Source: Micromonospora olivasterospora (GTDB lineage: Bacteria; Actinomycetota; Actinomycetes; Mycobacteriales; Micromonosporaceae). From it: a DNA stretch of 64,000 bases. Shown here piece after piece: positions 8,531 through 17,179 of the stretch (positions are counted from its first letter, which is position 1; each line of letters opens with the position of its first letter). The notes under the pieces are model-generated. The model searched no databases and had not been told where the DNA came from. It was given only the letters and a program-made list of their open reading frames with translations. The position numbers and the translations under genes are program-made. The stretch covers positions 2,976,001 to 3,040,000 of the forward strand of contig NZ_VLKE01000001.1 in NCBI RefSeq assembly GCF_007830265.1, written 5' to 3'.

Positions 8531-8944
8531 GACCGGAGCGAATGGCCTGACGGGCGTAACTCCGCAGCCGGCGGTGATGCTGCTGCGACCGGGAGCCCGG
8601 CACCGGGCCCCGGGGCCACCAGCCCCAGGCGTCGCCAGCGGGAGACCAGCAGATGCAGCACCAACCGGCCGGGCGGTCCGCGATCGACTCGTACGGTCCC
8701 ACAACGGGTCATCAGCCATGATGGAACAACGGGCACGGACACTCCTGGCGATCACGAGCCGTAAGCTAGGCGTAAGCAGCTTCATGATCATGGTTGTCCG
8801 TGCCCGCCTCGTATCTGGGGCAGCGCGTCTGACCTATTTGCGCGGGCTCTTACGCGGAATGGCTCATTGCGTCCGGGGATTTACGAGGAGGCGTTCGGCC
8901 CGATCGAAATATTCGGCTCATCGCGTCGGCGGACATCGGCCACT
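8531..8944. other. Intergenic region; left edge of lower-GC island
   Basis: This 414-base stretch has no convincing gene. Open frames that cross it (for example 8574-9002 on the plus strand) have no recognisable domain, no ribosome binding site and actinobacterially atypical composition. Base composition falls visibly around 8700-8900 compared with the DNA to the left, and a 12-base inverted repeat lies at 8730-8806. I read it as scar tissue at the junction between the chromosomal backbone and the accessory genes that follow. Confidence 0.5.
8730..8806. repeat. 12-bp perfect inverted repeat with 53-base spacer
   Basis: CGGGCACGGACA at 8730-8741 is matched by its reverse complement TGTCCGTGCCCG at 8795-8806. 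The spacer contains two GTAAGC words and a TTCATGATCATGG palindromic stretch. The layout fits the ends of a tiny non-autonomous element or the remnant terminus of an insertion sequence; it is too widely spaced for an efficient terminator. No transposase gene accompanies it. Confidence 0.45.
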
Positions 8945-9658
8945 TCACGCTCCGCCGAGGCTGCCCCCGCCGTCAACGCGCAGCGTCTGGCCGGTGATGT
9001 AGCCGGCCTCGTCCGACAGCAGGAACGCGATCGCGGCGGCGATCTCCTCCGGGCGGCCGAACCGGCCCACCCGCGACGCGGCGCGGTACCGGGCGACGCT
9101 TTCCGAGCCTTCGGGGTTGTACTGCCAGAACAGCTTGGTCTCCGTCGGCCCGGGAGCGACCGAGTTGACGGTGATCCCCGCCGGGCCGAGTTCGTTCGCC
9201 CAGGCCCGGGAGAAGAACTCCAGGGCGGCCTTCGCCGCCCCGTACGCCGTGCGGTCCTGTAGGCCCACCGTCACCACGCTGGTGACGTTGACGATCCGGC
9301 CCCACCCTCGCGCCCGCATCGACGGCAATGCCGCCTGCGTCACTTGAACCGCGGCCCTGACGTGCAGGTCGTAGACCTCGGCCAAGTCGTCGAGGTCCAC
9401 CGCGCCGATCATGCCCGTACGACCGTTCCCGACGTTGTTGACGACGGCGTCGACGGGACCGCCGGAGAGCACCTTCTCCAGCGCGACGTCCGTCGCCCTG
9501 CGGTCGGCCAGGTTCACCTCGTAGAACTCCCCGGGAAACTCTGCGGGTGCGGACCGTGCCAGGCCGACCGGCACATGGCCGAGGCCCGCCAGCCGCTCCG
9601 CCAGGGAGTACCCGATTCCCTTTGACGCGCCGGTGATCAGCATCCTTCTCGTCGTCAT
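8945..9658 (-). CDS. Short-chain dehydrogenase/reductase
   Basis: A 237-residue classical SDR. It has the Rossmann motif TGASKGIG (about 8-15), NNVGNG in place of NNAG, the catalytic Ser in VNVTSVV, the YGAAK motif (YxxxK) and the C-terminal TGQTLRVDGGG. Such enzymes use NAD(P)H to reduce ketones or oxidise alcohols. A GA-rich ribosome binding site precedes the ATG. It is the last gene of the minus-strand set 14396-8945 but is separated from the ThDP gene by 138 bases and has higher GC, so co-transcription is likely but not certain. Its substrate may be the product of the ThDP or LeuA-like enzymes. Confidence 0.85.
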   Translation of the reverse strand: MTTRRMLITGASKGIGYSLAERLAGLGHVPVGLARSAPAEFPGEFYEVNLADRRATDVALEKVLSGGPVDAVVNNVGNGRTGMIGAVDLDDLAEVYDLHVRAAVQVTQAALPSMRARGWGRIVNVTSVVTVGLQDRTAYGAAKAALEFFSRAWANELGPAGITVNSVAPGPTETKLFWQYNPEGSESVARYRAASRVGRFGRPEEIAAAIAFLLSDEAGYITGQTLRVDGGGSLGGA

Positions 9659-9796
9659 CCCTCGCCCTTCCTGCTTCCAACTACTTTGGAGTGATCGATT
9701 TTGAGCGTCTGTTTAGCCCAGTGCGGATATGGGCGGCTGTTTCGCTGCTACAGTGGGGGCCCGCTGGTTCCCGTGGTGGCGCGACGAGGGGCAAGG

Positions 9797-11608
9797 CTAT
9801 GGGCCCGTGTCGTTTCTGGATGCTTCCGTCCCGCGCTCCGACGTTGCGTTCGGCGGAGAAGTTTCGTCTCGCGCTCCCAGATGCCGCACACGAGGGTTGT
9901 GACCCAGGGTCTGGTCGGTGTCCACGGGCACAGAAACCAGCACCGAGCGCCCGTTGGGGGTGCGACAATCGGCGAGGACTTCATCGAGGTTGGACAAATC
10001 CGGTTCCAGCCGCCATGCCTTCCACCTGTAGGCAATGGCTGCCGCGACGAAGTCGAGAGGCGGGAGCACACTGTGAAAGCGATCGCGTCCCACTTCGGGA
10101 GCGATCTTGTCGTATCCCTGTTGGATAATGCCGTAACCGCCGTTGTCGATGACGAACACGACTATCCCGAGATCAGCCACATCGGCCAAAGCGCCCCCGT
10201 AGAGACGGAAGCAGCCGTCGCCGGTGAAGCAGAACACGTCGGTGTGTGGCGAGGCGATTTTGGCCCCAACGGCGTGTCCGAAGGCGCTGCCCATCGTCGA
10301 CGCTTGGTGCGCACTGAAGACTTGAACGGCCCCGCTGGGTCGCTGAGTGACGAACTGTCGGTCCTTGTAGGCCAGGCACACGTCATCGAACACAAGTGTC
10401 CCGGGCCTCCATTGTCGATGCAGCCTGAGGAGCAGTTCGGCAAAGTCCACCGATCCTGGTGCCGGGGTATAGGGCGGTGTGGGGTCGTTGAGATTGGTCG
10501 GGGCGTAGGGTTGGCGGATGCTGTCCACGGGCCCCTGCTCGAGGAGCGGTAGCACGGCGGCAAGGACCTGGCCGATGTCGCCCCTCACCAGCCGGTATTC
10601 CCCGGCGCATCGGTGCGCGAACCCGCCGTTGCGGCTACCGTACGGGTTTTGCCAGGCGGTAATGTGCACCACGGTTCCGGCTTTGATCCGCTCCATGCCC
10701 AGCACGTACTCACCGGGATCGAGGCCCAGAGCAATGACCACGTCATCGGATGTCAGGCTCTGCCATAGCTCGTTCGCCCGGTCGTTGCCGCCGAAGCCGA
10801 TGCAGCCATAGGCGAAGGGACTGTCGGCGGATACCGCGCTCGCCGCGCTCTGCGACCACACGGTGGGTGCGCCGAACGTGTGAGCTAGCCGCTTCGTCAG
10901 GCTTGCTACTCCTGGGCAACGGGCTACCTCTTCCCCCACGAAGAGAACCACCCTGCGCCCCCGTACCAACGACCGCAGGTGCCGTTCCAACGCTGACGCG
11001 TCCACCTGCGGCCCCAGGGAATCCAATTCGCTTTCCGGAATGTCGCAGGTGGGCATCGCAGAGTTTAGGGCTTCCGGGGCCACAGCGAGAACGACCGGAC
11101 GCGAATCGCTGAGCAACCGCCTCGCCTTCTCGAGTTGCGTATCGATGTCGTGGATGTCTTCGATCAGAAGGCACCCGTCCCCAATCTCGGCCCTCAGTTG
11201 TGCGACAATGTTCATGCCTTCGGGCGTCACATCTTGGAGGGGGGCCAAGCCCGCAGACGTGCCGGCATTGAGGCCGACCAGATATACGGCGGGGATATTG
11301 TGCATCTTCGCATCGCTGATTCCGCACGAGGCCAGCTTCGTAGCGCCTCCTGCCGTGGCGACTGCGGCAGCGATACGGCCCGTCGCTAGATAGTGGCCAA
11401 CGGGGACGAAGCCGGCGACGAACTCGTTCAGTGTCAGCAAGAAGGGGCGTTTGTCATCAGCGTCGGGCCGACAGTCGTCAGCACCGGCCGCCGAACGGAA
11501 GGGTTCGAGCTGGGTGGTGAAACGCAGAATATTGCCGCCTGTGACACCGGCATAGCAGGTCACACCCATGTTCCGGAGCAGGGCAATAATTCGGCTGCTT
11601 CCGTCCAT
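9797..11608 (-). CDS. Thiamine diphosphate-dependent decarboxylase/synthase-like enzyme
   Basis: A 603-residue member of the acetolactate synthase / 2-keto acid decarboxylase superfamily. The N-terminal pyrimidine domain carries the activating Glu in LTLNEFVAGFVPVGHY (about 60). A central domain follows. The C-terminal PP domain has the ThDP/Mg motif FTGDGCFRLYGGALADVADL ending in FVIDNGGYGIIQQG. Such enzymes decarboxylate 2-keto acids or form acyloins; substrate cannot be read from sequence. GGAGAGAAGG lies upstream of the ATG. It follows a second LeuA gene by 82 bases on the same strand, suggesting it acts on a branched keto acid. The last 30 residues are a Ser/Thr/Glu-rich tail. GC is lower than in flanking genes, consistent with transfer. 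Confidence 0.8.
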   Translation of the reverse strand: MDGSSRIIALLRNMGVTCYAGVTGGNILRFTTQLEPFRSAAGADDCRPDADDKRPFLLTLNEFVAGFVPVGHYLATGRIAAAVATAGGATKLASCGISDAKMHNIPAVYLVGLNAGTSAGLAPLQDVTPEGMNIVAQLRAEIGDGCLLIEDIHDIDTQLEKARRLLSDSRPVVLAVAPEALNSAMPTCDIPESELDSLGPQVDASALERHLRSLVRGRRVVLFVGEEVARCPGVASLTKRLAHTFGAPTVWSQSAASAVSADSPFAYGCIGFGGNDRANELWQSLTSDDVVIALGLDPGEYVLGMERIKAGTVVHITAWQNPYGSRNGGFAHRCAGEYRLVRGDIGQVLAAVLPLLEQGPVDSIRQPYAPTNLNDPTPPYTPAPGSVDFAELLLRLHRQWRPGTLVFDDVCLAYKDRQFVTQRPSGAVQVFSAHQASTMGSAFGHAVGAKIASPHTDVFCFTGDGCFRLYGGALADVADLGIVVFVIDNGGYGIIQQGYDKIAPEVGRDRFHSVLPPLDFVAAAIAYRWKAWRLEPDLSNLDEVLADCRTPNGRSVLVSVPVDTDQTLGHNPRVRHLGARDETSPPNATSERGTEASRNDTGP

Positions 11609-11690
11609 TCCTTCTCTCCAAGAGCAGATGGGGCGTTCATGCGGGCGGTAGCCGGTCAGTGCAATCGAGTCGCACGGGGCTATCTGGGCA

Positions 11691-13496
11691 TCAAAAAGTT
11701 CTTGAACCCCTCAAAGCGCGATTTACCGACGAGGTCAACGCACGCAGCACCGCGTCGCCGATGTTATCCGCTAGGCCGGCACCCCACGTGGCGCCGCGTT
11801 CGGTTACCACCCTGCTGTAGGCCGCGATCTCGCCGCACTCCTCGGCGCGGGCGGCCTGAGTGATAACATCGGCCGTCTCAATCTGGATGCCGCATTGAGC
11901 CATAGCCACCTTGAACGCGGACAACTGGTCGATGCCGGCGCCTTCTCCGTGGATTTCCCGACCGTCGACGGTGTACAGGACGTGGACACAGACCCTGTCA
12001 TCGCCATCATCAGGGTGACCAGAATGGTCCGTAACCCGGAGGTAGTCGTCCGTTTTCAGATACTCCTCGGCGAACACCTCCCACAGCAGCTTGGGGCCAA
12101 CCTCCTGCCCTCGAGCGTCGCTGATTTTCTGCACCGCCTCCGACAGTTCCGCTTGCAGGGGGCGCGGCAACTCCAAGCGGAAAACGGTCTTGAGGACGTA
12201 GGCGATGCCGCCTTTGCCCGACTGACTGTTGATCCGCACGACTGCCTCGTAGGACCGCCCCAGATCCTGGGGGTCGATCGGGAGGTAGGGCACGCGCCAG
12301 GGCTGTTCTCCCGGGGCTGTCCCGGCCTTGAGCGCAGCCTGCTCCAGCGCGTCGAAGCCCTTCTTGATCGCATCCTGGTGTGTTCCTGAGAAGGCCGTGT
12401 ACACGAGATTGCCACTGTAGGGATGGCGATCGTGAACGGGCATCTGAGTGCACCATTCGACGACCCGGCGAATGCCATCGATGTCGGAGAAGTCTAATTG
12501 CGGATCGATTCCCCGCGTAAGAAGGTTGAGTGCCAGGGTCACCAGACAGACGTTGCCTGTCCTCTCGCCATTGCCAAACAGCGTTCCCTCGACTCGATCG
12601 GCGCCGGCCATCATCGCCAGTTCTGCCGAGGCGACCGCCGTGCCACGGTCGTTGTGGGGATGGACCGAGAGAATGATTGAGCCACGATTGTCGAGGTTCC
12701 GGTGCATCCACTCGATCTGGTCCGCGTACACGTTGGGTGTGTCAACCTCCACAGTGGACGGTAGGTTGAGCGTGACCGGGCGGTCCGGAGTGGCACACCA
12801 TCGTGCCGCGACGGCATTGCAGAGTGCCAGGGCGAACTCAGGTTCGGTGAGATTGAACGCCTCAGGTGAATACTCGAACCGTACAGCCGCGGAGGGCATA
12901 CGGTCCGCGCCGCGAAGCACCCGCTCGGCGGCATCCAGTGCTAACTGGGTTATTCGCTCTTCGTCCAACGCGAAAACAACCTTGCGCCACTCTGGCGCGG
13001 TGGCATTGCAAAGGTGTACGATGGCATTTCTGACACCTGCCAGGGACTCGAATGTCCGATCAATCAGTTCCGCGCGGGCGGGTGTGAATACAGAGATGGT
13101 GACGTCGTCGGGAATGAGATCACGTTCGACGAGCTGGCGGACAAAGTCGAAATCGGTGGCACTTGCCGACGGGTAACCGACCTCGATCTCCTTGAAACCC
13201 ATCGCCACCAGCAACGCAAACAGCTTGCTCTTGCGCGTCGGGTCCATCGGGTTGGGTAGAGCCTGATTGCCGTCGCGCAGGTCGACCGAACACCATAGCG
13301 GGGCGTTCTCGATAACCCGCGACGGCCACCGACGCTCTACTGCGGCCGCAGCGATTTGTGGTTCGGGGCGACGGTACCGGGCGGTCGGTGGCGAGAAGCT
13401 GAGTTGCGGGTTCCACCATGGTTGGCCTTGTCGGGCCAGGCGTGCGGGCAGCCGGAGTTCGGGCAGTGGCGGTTCCTCGAGATAGCTGGTGGACAT
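11691..13496 (-). CDS. 2-isopropylmalate synthase paralogue (LeuA-like)
   Basis: A 601-residue homologue of actinobacterial alpha-isopropylmalate synthase, which condenses acetyl-CoA with 2-ketoisovalerate in leucine synthesis. Catalytic-domain motifs are intact: VDLRDGNQAL, FKEIEVGYPSAS, HPHNDRGTA and FGNGERTGNVCLVTL, followed by PYLPIDPQDLGRSYEAVVR with NSQSGKGG. The C-terminal LeuA dimer/allosteric domain is also present but divergent. The second Met (13496) is preferred because GAGGAAGG lies 8 bases upstream; the ATG at 13514 overlaps the methyltransferase stop. The neighbours are not leucine genes and the GC is low, so this is likely a pathway-specific copy making an isopropylmalate-like building block rather than the housekeeping leuA. 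Confidence 0.85.
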   Translation of the reverse strand: MSTSYLEEPPLPELRLPARLARQGQPWWNPQLSFSPPTARYRRPEPQIAAAAVERRWPSRVIENAPLWCSVDLRDGNQALPNPMDPTRKSKLFALLVAMGFKEIEVGYPSASATDFDFVRQLVERDLIPDDVTISVFTPARAELIDRTFESLAGVRNAIVHLCNATAPEWRKVVFALDEERITQLALDAAERVLRGADRMPSAAVRFEYSPEAFNLTEPEFALALCNAVAARWCATPDRPVTLNLPSTVEVDTPNVYADQIEWMHRNLDNRGSIILSVHPHNDRGTAVASAELAMMAGADRVEGTLFGNGERTGNVCLVTLALNLLTRGIDPQLDFSDIDGIRRVVEWCTQMPVHDRHPYSGNLVYTAFSGTHQDAIKKGFDALEQAALKAGTAPGEQPWRVPYLPIDPQDLGRSYEAVVRINSQSGKGGIAYVLKTVFRLELPRPLQAELSEAVQKISDARGQEVGPKLLWEVFAEEYLKTDDYLRVTDHSGHPDDGDDRVCVHVLYTVDGREIHGEGAGIDQLSAFKVAMAQCGIQIETADVITQAARAEECGEIAAYSRVVTERGATWGAGLADNIGDAVLRALTSSVNRALRGSRTF

Positions 13497-13514
13497 GTTG
13501 TTGGCCTTCCTCAT

Positions 13515-14396
13515 TCAGTTGCCTTGCGGCACGCGCGTGGGGGGTTTTAGCGTCTTCAGGTATTCGCGCAGGGTGGGACGCTGCCCCCATGCCGCGACAC
13601 TCGCGATGCACAGGTCGTCGAACGAAGGGTCCTCAACTTGGTTGGCGAACGTCGCAAGATCGGCTGCGGTGATCCCGAACTGCTCATCCAGGTCGGCCGC
13701 AATGTGCTCGGCGGTGAGCCGCCACGCTCGTCCCATCGGCGTGCCGCCGACACCGTGGCTCGATGCGTGAACCCCCGTATGGATCAGCCCATTCGCACGC
13801 AACTGCGCGGGGAATGACCGCGACCATTCGTAGTCACTTCCCATCCGTTTGGTGGCGACCGCCATGATCGCCTTGCTGACCCTGCGGTACAGCGGATTCG
13901 GCGATGAGTCGAACGGGAACGGCCCGGTGTCTTCGAGAAGCAGCCAGCCACCTGGTGCCAGCCAGCGCACCACCTTGGCGAGCATGGCGTCACGGTCGAT
14001 GAGGTGCTCAAACACAAACCTGGAACAGATCAGATTGAAGCTGCCCTCCGGGAAGGCGTCGACAGTCACATCGTGCGTGATGACTTGCAGGTTCGACGGA
14101 CGTCCCTCTTCGGGGATCAAACTGGTATCGAGATCGGTGGCGATCACCTCGCCATGAGGACACTGGGTCGCCAGCCAGTGTGCGATCGTGCCGACGCCAG
14201 ATCCGATCTCCAAGCAGTTCCAGTCGGACTGGATGCCGAGGCGTTCGATCCGGTGGATAGTGTCCTGGTCGAACGCTTCGGCCAGGGCAGTCAATCGCTC
14301 TGCCTCCGCATTGTGGCTATGCGTGAAGAGAAGATGACCATAAGGCGCTGCCGTCAAAGCCATAGCTTCGGACGTATACAAGCCGGCCATTGTCAC
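13515..14396 (-). CDS. Class I SAM-dependent methyltransferase
   Basis: A 293-residue methyltransferase. The SAM-binding motif I is CLEIGSGVGTIAHWLA (about 60-75), followed by the acidic VIATDLD (motif II) and FNLICSRFVFEHLIDRD. It is first in the minus-strand set and overlaps or abuts the LeuA-like gene. A carboxyl- or O-methylation step on the LeuA-derived acid is one possibility: the belactosin/cystargolide beta-lactone pathways combine an isopropylmalate synthase with a methyltransferase, but that is only an analogy. The GTG at 14396 is preceded by GAGGTGG; an ATG six bases further in is an alternative. Confidence 0.8.
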   Translation of the reverse strand: MTMAGLYTSEAMALTAAPYGHLLFTHSHNAEAERLTALAEAFDQDTIHRIERLGIQSDWNCLEIGSGVGTIAHWLATQCPHGEVIATDLDTSLIPEEGRPSNLQVITHDVTVDAFPEGSFNLICSRFVFEHLIDRDAMLAKVVRWLAPGGWLLLEDTGPFPFDSSPNPLYRRVSKAIMAVATKRMGSDYEWSRSFPAQLRANGLIHTGVHASSHGVGGTPMGRAWRLTAEHIAADLDEQFGITAADLATFANQVEDPSFDDLCIASVAAWGQRPTLREYLKTLKPPTRVPQGN

Positions 14397-14684
14397 CTAA
14401 CCACCTCTTACAGATACCGAAACGGGTTAGCGGGCAGGCGCAGCCCACCCTCAGCAATAGGGTTCGACATCCCCCTGGCGGGGATATGGGAAGAGTCGCA
14501 AACGTGGCTCGCCTCACGATACCCGCAACGCGATAAGTGGGGAAGATTTTCGTCGCATCTGATGCTTTGCAGCGCACGCAGCCACGACAAATGTCGAAAA
14601 TTCGGGTTTATCCACGGAGCCTTCCGAGTAACGGTGGAAGGACTTACAGTGGTCTACCCGGCCGACGGTTAAAGACTGGTGACA
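14397..14684. promoter_or_regulatory. Divergent AT-richer spacer holding the island promoter region
   Basis: This 288-base gene-free stretch lies upstream of the minus-strand methyltransferase operon. It has clearly lower GC than the chromosome average. It contains a CCCCCTGGCGGGG hairpin (about 14471-14483) and CCTTCC...GGAAGG arms around 14621-14642. The TATC element in CGGTATCTGT on the minus strand just above the ribosome binding site is a possible -10 box. No regulator gene is encoded nearby, so control of the cluster is not visible from here. Confidence 0.45.
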
Positions 14685-14902
14685 GTAAGCATTCAGGCCA
14701 TTCGCGAGGCGTGATGGTGAGTGTGGGGATGCGCGGATCGCCGAGTTGGTGGACAGGCTGGCCCGGTTGGCGCATCTGCTGTCGCGGAACTCGTCCAATT
14801 CGTCGCTGCCGCCGTCGCGGACGATGATGCGGGTCGCACGCCGCCCAGGCCGAGCCCGGGCAGTGCCGCGAAACGGGTCCGGGGCAAGCAGCCGGGTGCG
14901 CC
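14685..14902 (+). mobile_element. IS66-family transposase fragment with left terminus (decayed)
   Basis: Translation from about 14722 reads DARIAELVDRLARLAHLLSR then NSSNSSLPPS, the N-terminal signature of IS66 TnpC (leucine-rich coil then NSxNSSxPPS). A one-base deletion near 14820 shifts the frame, after which DDAGRTPPR and KRVRGKQPGAP continue the typical IS66 linker. The homology stops abruptly at about 14902. GTAAGC at 14685 matches the GTAA-type start of IS66 inverted repeats and may be the original left end. Only about 60 of the roughly 500 codons remain, so this is a dead remnant marking the right edge of the lower-GC island. Confidence 0.75.
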
Positions 14903-14956
14903 ACTGGGCCCACGCCCGATCGCCCGGAGCTGCTGGCCCTGCTCGCCGTCGCGCTG

Positions 14957-16132
14957 GTGCTGGGGATCGTCCGGCTCGCCGTGCAGGTGGCCTGTGCCCA
15001 GCTCCACGTGCGGCGGGTCCGCCGGCCCCGGGGACACCGGCCGGTGGTGAACGTGCCGGTGTCGGTAATCGTGCCCGCGTACAACGAGGCGGCGAACATC
15101 GCGGCCACCGTGCGGTCGCTGGTCGGCAGCGCGTACCCGGCGCTGGAGGTGATCGTCGTGGACGACGGCTCCACCGACGACACCGCCGGCATCGTGGAAC
15201 GGCTGCGGCTGCGCGGCGTACGGGTGATCCGGCAGGCCAACGCCGGCAAGCCGGCGGCGCTGAACACCGGCATCCGGGCGGCTCGGGCGGAACTGCTGGT
15301 GCTGGTCGACGGGGACACCGTGTTCCAGCCCGACACCGTCCACCGGCTCGTGCAGGGCTTCGCCGACCCGACCGTGGGCGCGATCTCCGGCAACACGAAG
15401 GTCGCCAACCGGCGGCGCCTGCTCGGCCGCTGGCAGCACCTGGAATACGTCATCGGCTTCAACCTCGACCGCCGGATGTACGACGTGCTGGAGTGCATGC
15501 CGACGATCCCCGGCGCGATCGGCGCGTTCCGCCGGGAGGTGCTGCTCGCCGTCGGCGGCGTTCCCGCGGACACCCTCGCCGAGGACACCGACCTGACCAT
15601 GCGGGTGCTCCGGGCCGGCTGGCGGGTGGTGTACGAGGAGAAGGCGATCGCCTGGACCGAGGCCCCGTCGACGCTGCGCCAGCTCTGGCGGCAGCGGTAC
15701 CGCTGGTGCTACGGGACGATGCAGGCGATGTGGAAGCACCGGCACGCCCTGCGCGAGCCGGGATCCGGCGGCCGGCTCGGCCGGCGCGGCCTGCCGTACC
15801 TGACCGTGTTCCAGATCGTGCTGCCGCTGGCCGCCCCGGCCGTCGACGTGTTCGCTGTCTACGGCCTGCTCTTCCTGCCGTGGGCGTCGCTCGCCCTGGC
15901 CTGCGTCGGGCTGCTGCTGCTCCAGGGCCTGACCGCCGCGTACGCGCTGCGGCTGGACGGGGAGCGGTACGGGCCGCTGTGGTCGCTGCCGCTCCAGCAA
16001 CTCGTCTACCGCCAGGTGATGTACCTGGTGGTGGTGCAGTCGGTGGTGACGGCGCTGATCGGCAACCGGCTGCGCTGGCAGCGGATGATCCGCACCGGCG
16101 ACGCGGCGGCCCTGGTCGGCGCGCAACGGTGA
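14957..16132 (+). CDS. Membrane-bound family 2 glycosyltransferase, possibly 5'-truncated
   Basis: A processive-type GT2 enzyme (NodC/PgaC-like) of 391 residues. After an N-terminal hydrophobic helix the catalytic domain shows VSVIVPAYNEAANI, VIVVDDGSTDDTAG, LVLVDGDTVFQPD (DxD), EDTDLTMRVL (ED) and the QRYRWCYG (QxxRW) motif. Two or three C-terminal membrane segments follow. It would polymerise or transfer a sugar from a nucleotide sugar at the membrane. The reading frame stays open upstream of 14957 into the junction with the IS66 fragment (about 14903), with PELLALLAVALVLG forming part of the first helix. The original start and promoter may therefore have been lost; the GTG at 14957 has no clear ribosome binding site. 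Confidence 0.8.
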   Translation: MLGIVRLAVQVACAQLHVRRVRRPRGHRPVVNVPVSVIVPAYNEAANIAATVRSLVGSAYPALEVIVVDDGSTDDTAGIVERLRLRGVRVIRQANAGKPAALNTGIRAARAELLVLVDGDTVFQPDTVHRLVQGFADPTVGAISGNTKVANRRRLLGRWQHLEYVIGFNLDRRMYDVLECMPTIPGAIGAFRREVLLAVGGVPADTLAEDTDLTMRVLRAGWRVVYEEKAIAWTEAPSTLRQLWRQRYRWCYGTMQAMWKHRHALREPGSGGRLGRRGLPYLTVFQIVLPLAAPAVDVFAVYGLLFLPWASLALACVGLLLLQGLTAAYALRLDGERYGPLWSLPLQQLVYRQVMYLVVVQSVVTALIGNRLRWQRMIRTGDAAALVGAQR

Positions 16133-16198
16133 GGCGGCGACCGTCGCGCCAGGGATCCGTCCTTCCCCTCCCGGGCCGGGAGGTCGCAGGATAGCCGG

Positions 16199-17143
16199 AT
16201 GGACCTCGTGCCGATCGACGACATCCGGGCCGCCGCCGCCGACATCGCCGCGACCGTGCTCCGTACGCCGCTGCTGCGAACCCGCTGGGACGACGAGCTG
16301 TGGCTGAAGCCGGAGAACCTGCAACCGGTCGGGTCGTTCAAGCTGCGCGGGGCCACCCACGCGGTCGCCCGCCTCGACCCGGCCCGGCGCGAGCGGGGCG
16401 TGGTCACCCACTCGTCGGGCAACCACGGCCAGGCCCTCGCGTACGCGGCCCGCGCGGCCGGGATCCCCTGCACGGTGGTGGTGCCGGAGGGCGCCCCGGA
16501 GGTGAAGGTGGCCCAGATCCGCGCGCTGGGTGCGACGGTGCTGCTGGTGCCGCCCGCGCGGCGGTTGGTCGAGGCGCAGCGGGTGGCCGCCGAGACCGGG
16601 GCGGAGCTGGTGCCGCCGTTCGACGACCCGCGGATCATCGCCGGCCAGGGCACCATCGGCCTGGAGATCCTCGACGACCTGCCCGGCGTGGAGGTGGTGC
16701 TGGTCCCGGTCGGCGGCGGCGGCCTCTCCTCCGGGGTGGCCACGGCGGTCAAGGCGCTGCGCCCGGCGACCGCCGTGATCGGCGTGGAGCCGCTCCTCGC
16801 CGCCGACGCCCGCGACTCGCTCGCCGCCGGGCGGCTCGTGCCATGGGACGTGGCGGACACCTACCGCACCTGCGCGGACGGGCTGCGTACCGGCCTGTCC
16901 GAGCTGACCCTCGCCCACCTGCGGGAACGGCTCGACGGCATCGTCACGGTGACCGAGGAGGAGATCCGCGCGGCGGTGGGCCGGCTGGCCCGCGACGCCC
17001 GGCTGGTGGTCGAGCCGAGCGGCGCGGTGGCCGCCGCCGCCCGGCTGTTCCGCCCCGACGAGCTGCCGGCCGGGCGTACGGTCGCGGTGCTGACCGGCGG
17101 CAACGTCGACCCGGCGCTGCTCGCCGACCTCGTCGCCGCCTGA
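16199..17143 (+). CDS. PLP-dependent serine/threonine dehydratase-like enzyme
   Basis: A 314-residue fold type II PLP enzyme. The cofactor Lys is in PVGSFKLRGA (about 51), the substrate loop is SSGNHGQALAYAA, and the phosphate-binding glycine loop is VGGGGLSSG. A length near 310 and the lack of an ACT domain place it with catabolic threonine dehydratases and serine racemases rather than biosynthetic IlvA. It would deaminate L-serine or L-threonine to a 2-keto acid. It stands alone between the glycosyltransferase and oligopeptidase B, so context adds nothing. Confidence 0.82.
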   Translation: MDLVPIDDIRAAAADIAATVLRTPLLRTRWDDELWLKPENLQPVGSFKLRGATHAVARLDPARRERGVVTHSSGNHGQALAYAARAAGIPCTVVVPEGAPEVKVAQIRALGATVLLVPPARRLVEAQRVAAETGAELVPPFDDPRIIAGQGTIGLEILDDLPGVEVVLVPVGGGGLSSGVATAVKALRPATAVIGVEPLLAADARDSLAAGRLVPWDVADTYRTCADGLRTGLSELTLAHLRERLDGIVTVTEEEIRAAVGRLARDARLVVEPSGAVAAAARLFRPDELPAGRTVAVLTGGNVDPALLADLVAA

Positions 17144-17179
17144 CGCCGCCGCGAGGCCGGAAGCAGCCGGCCGCCTTCC

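Noticed and set aside
8574..9002. 142-codon frame across the island left edge
   Set aside because: No ribosome binding site, no domain, and it runs into the 3' end of the convergent SDR gene.
11691..13496. Housekeeping leuA
   Set aside because: Composition and neighbours differ from core genes and no leucine-pathway gene is nearby, so the gene symbol was withheld; this cannot be settled without the rest of the genome.
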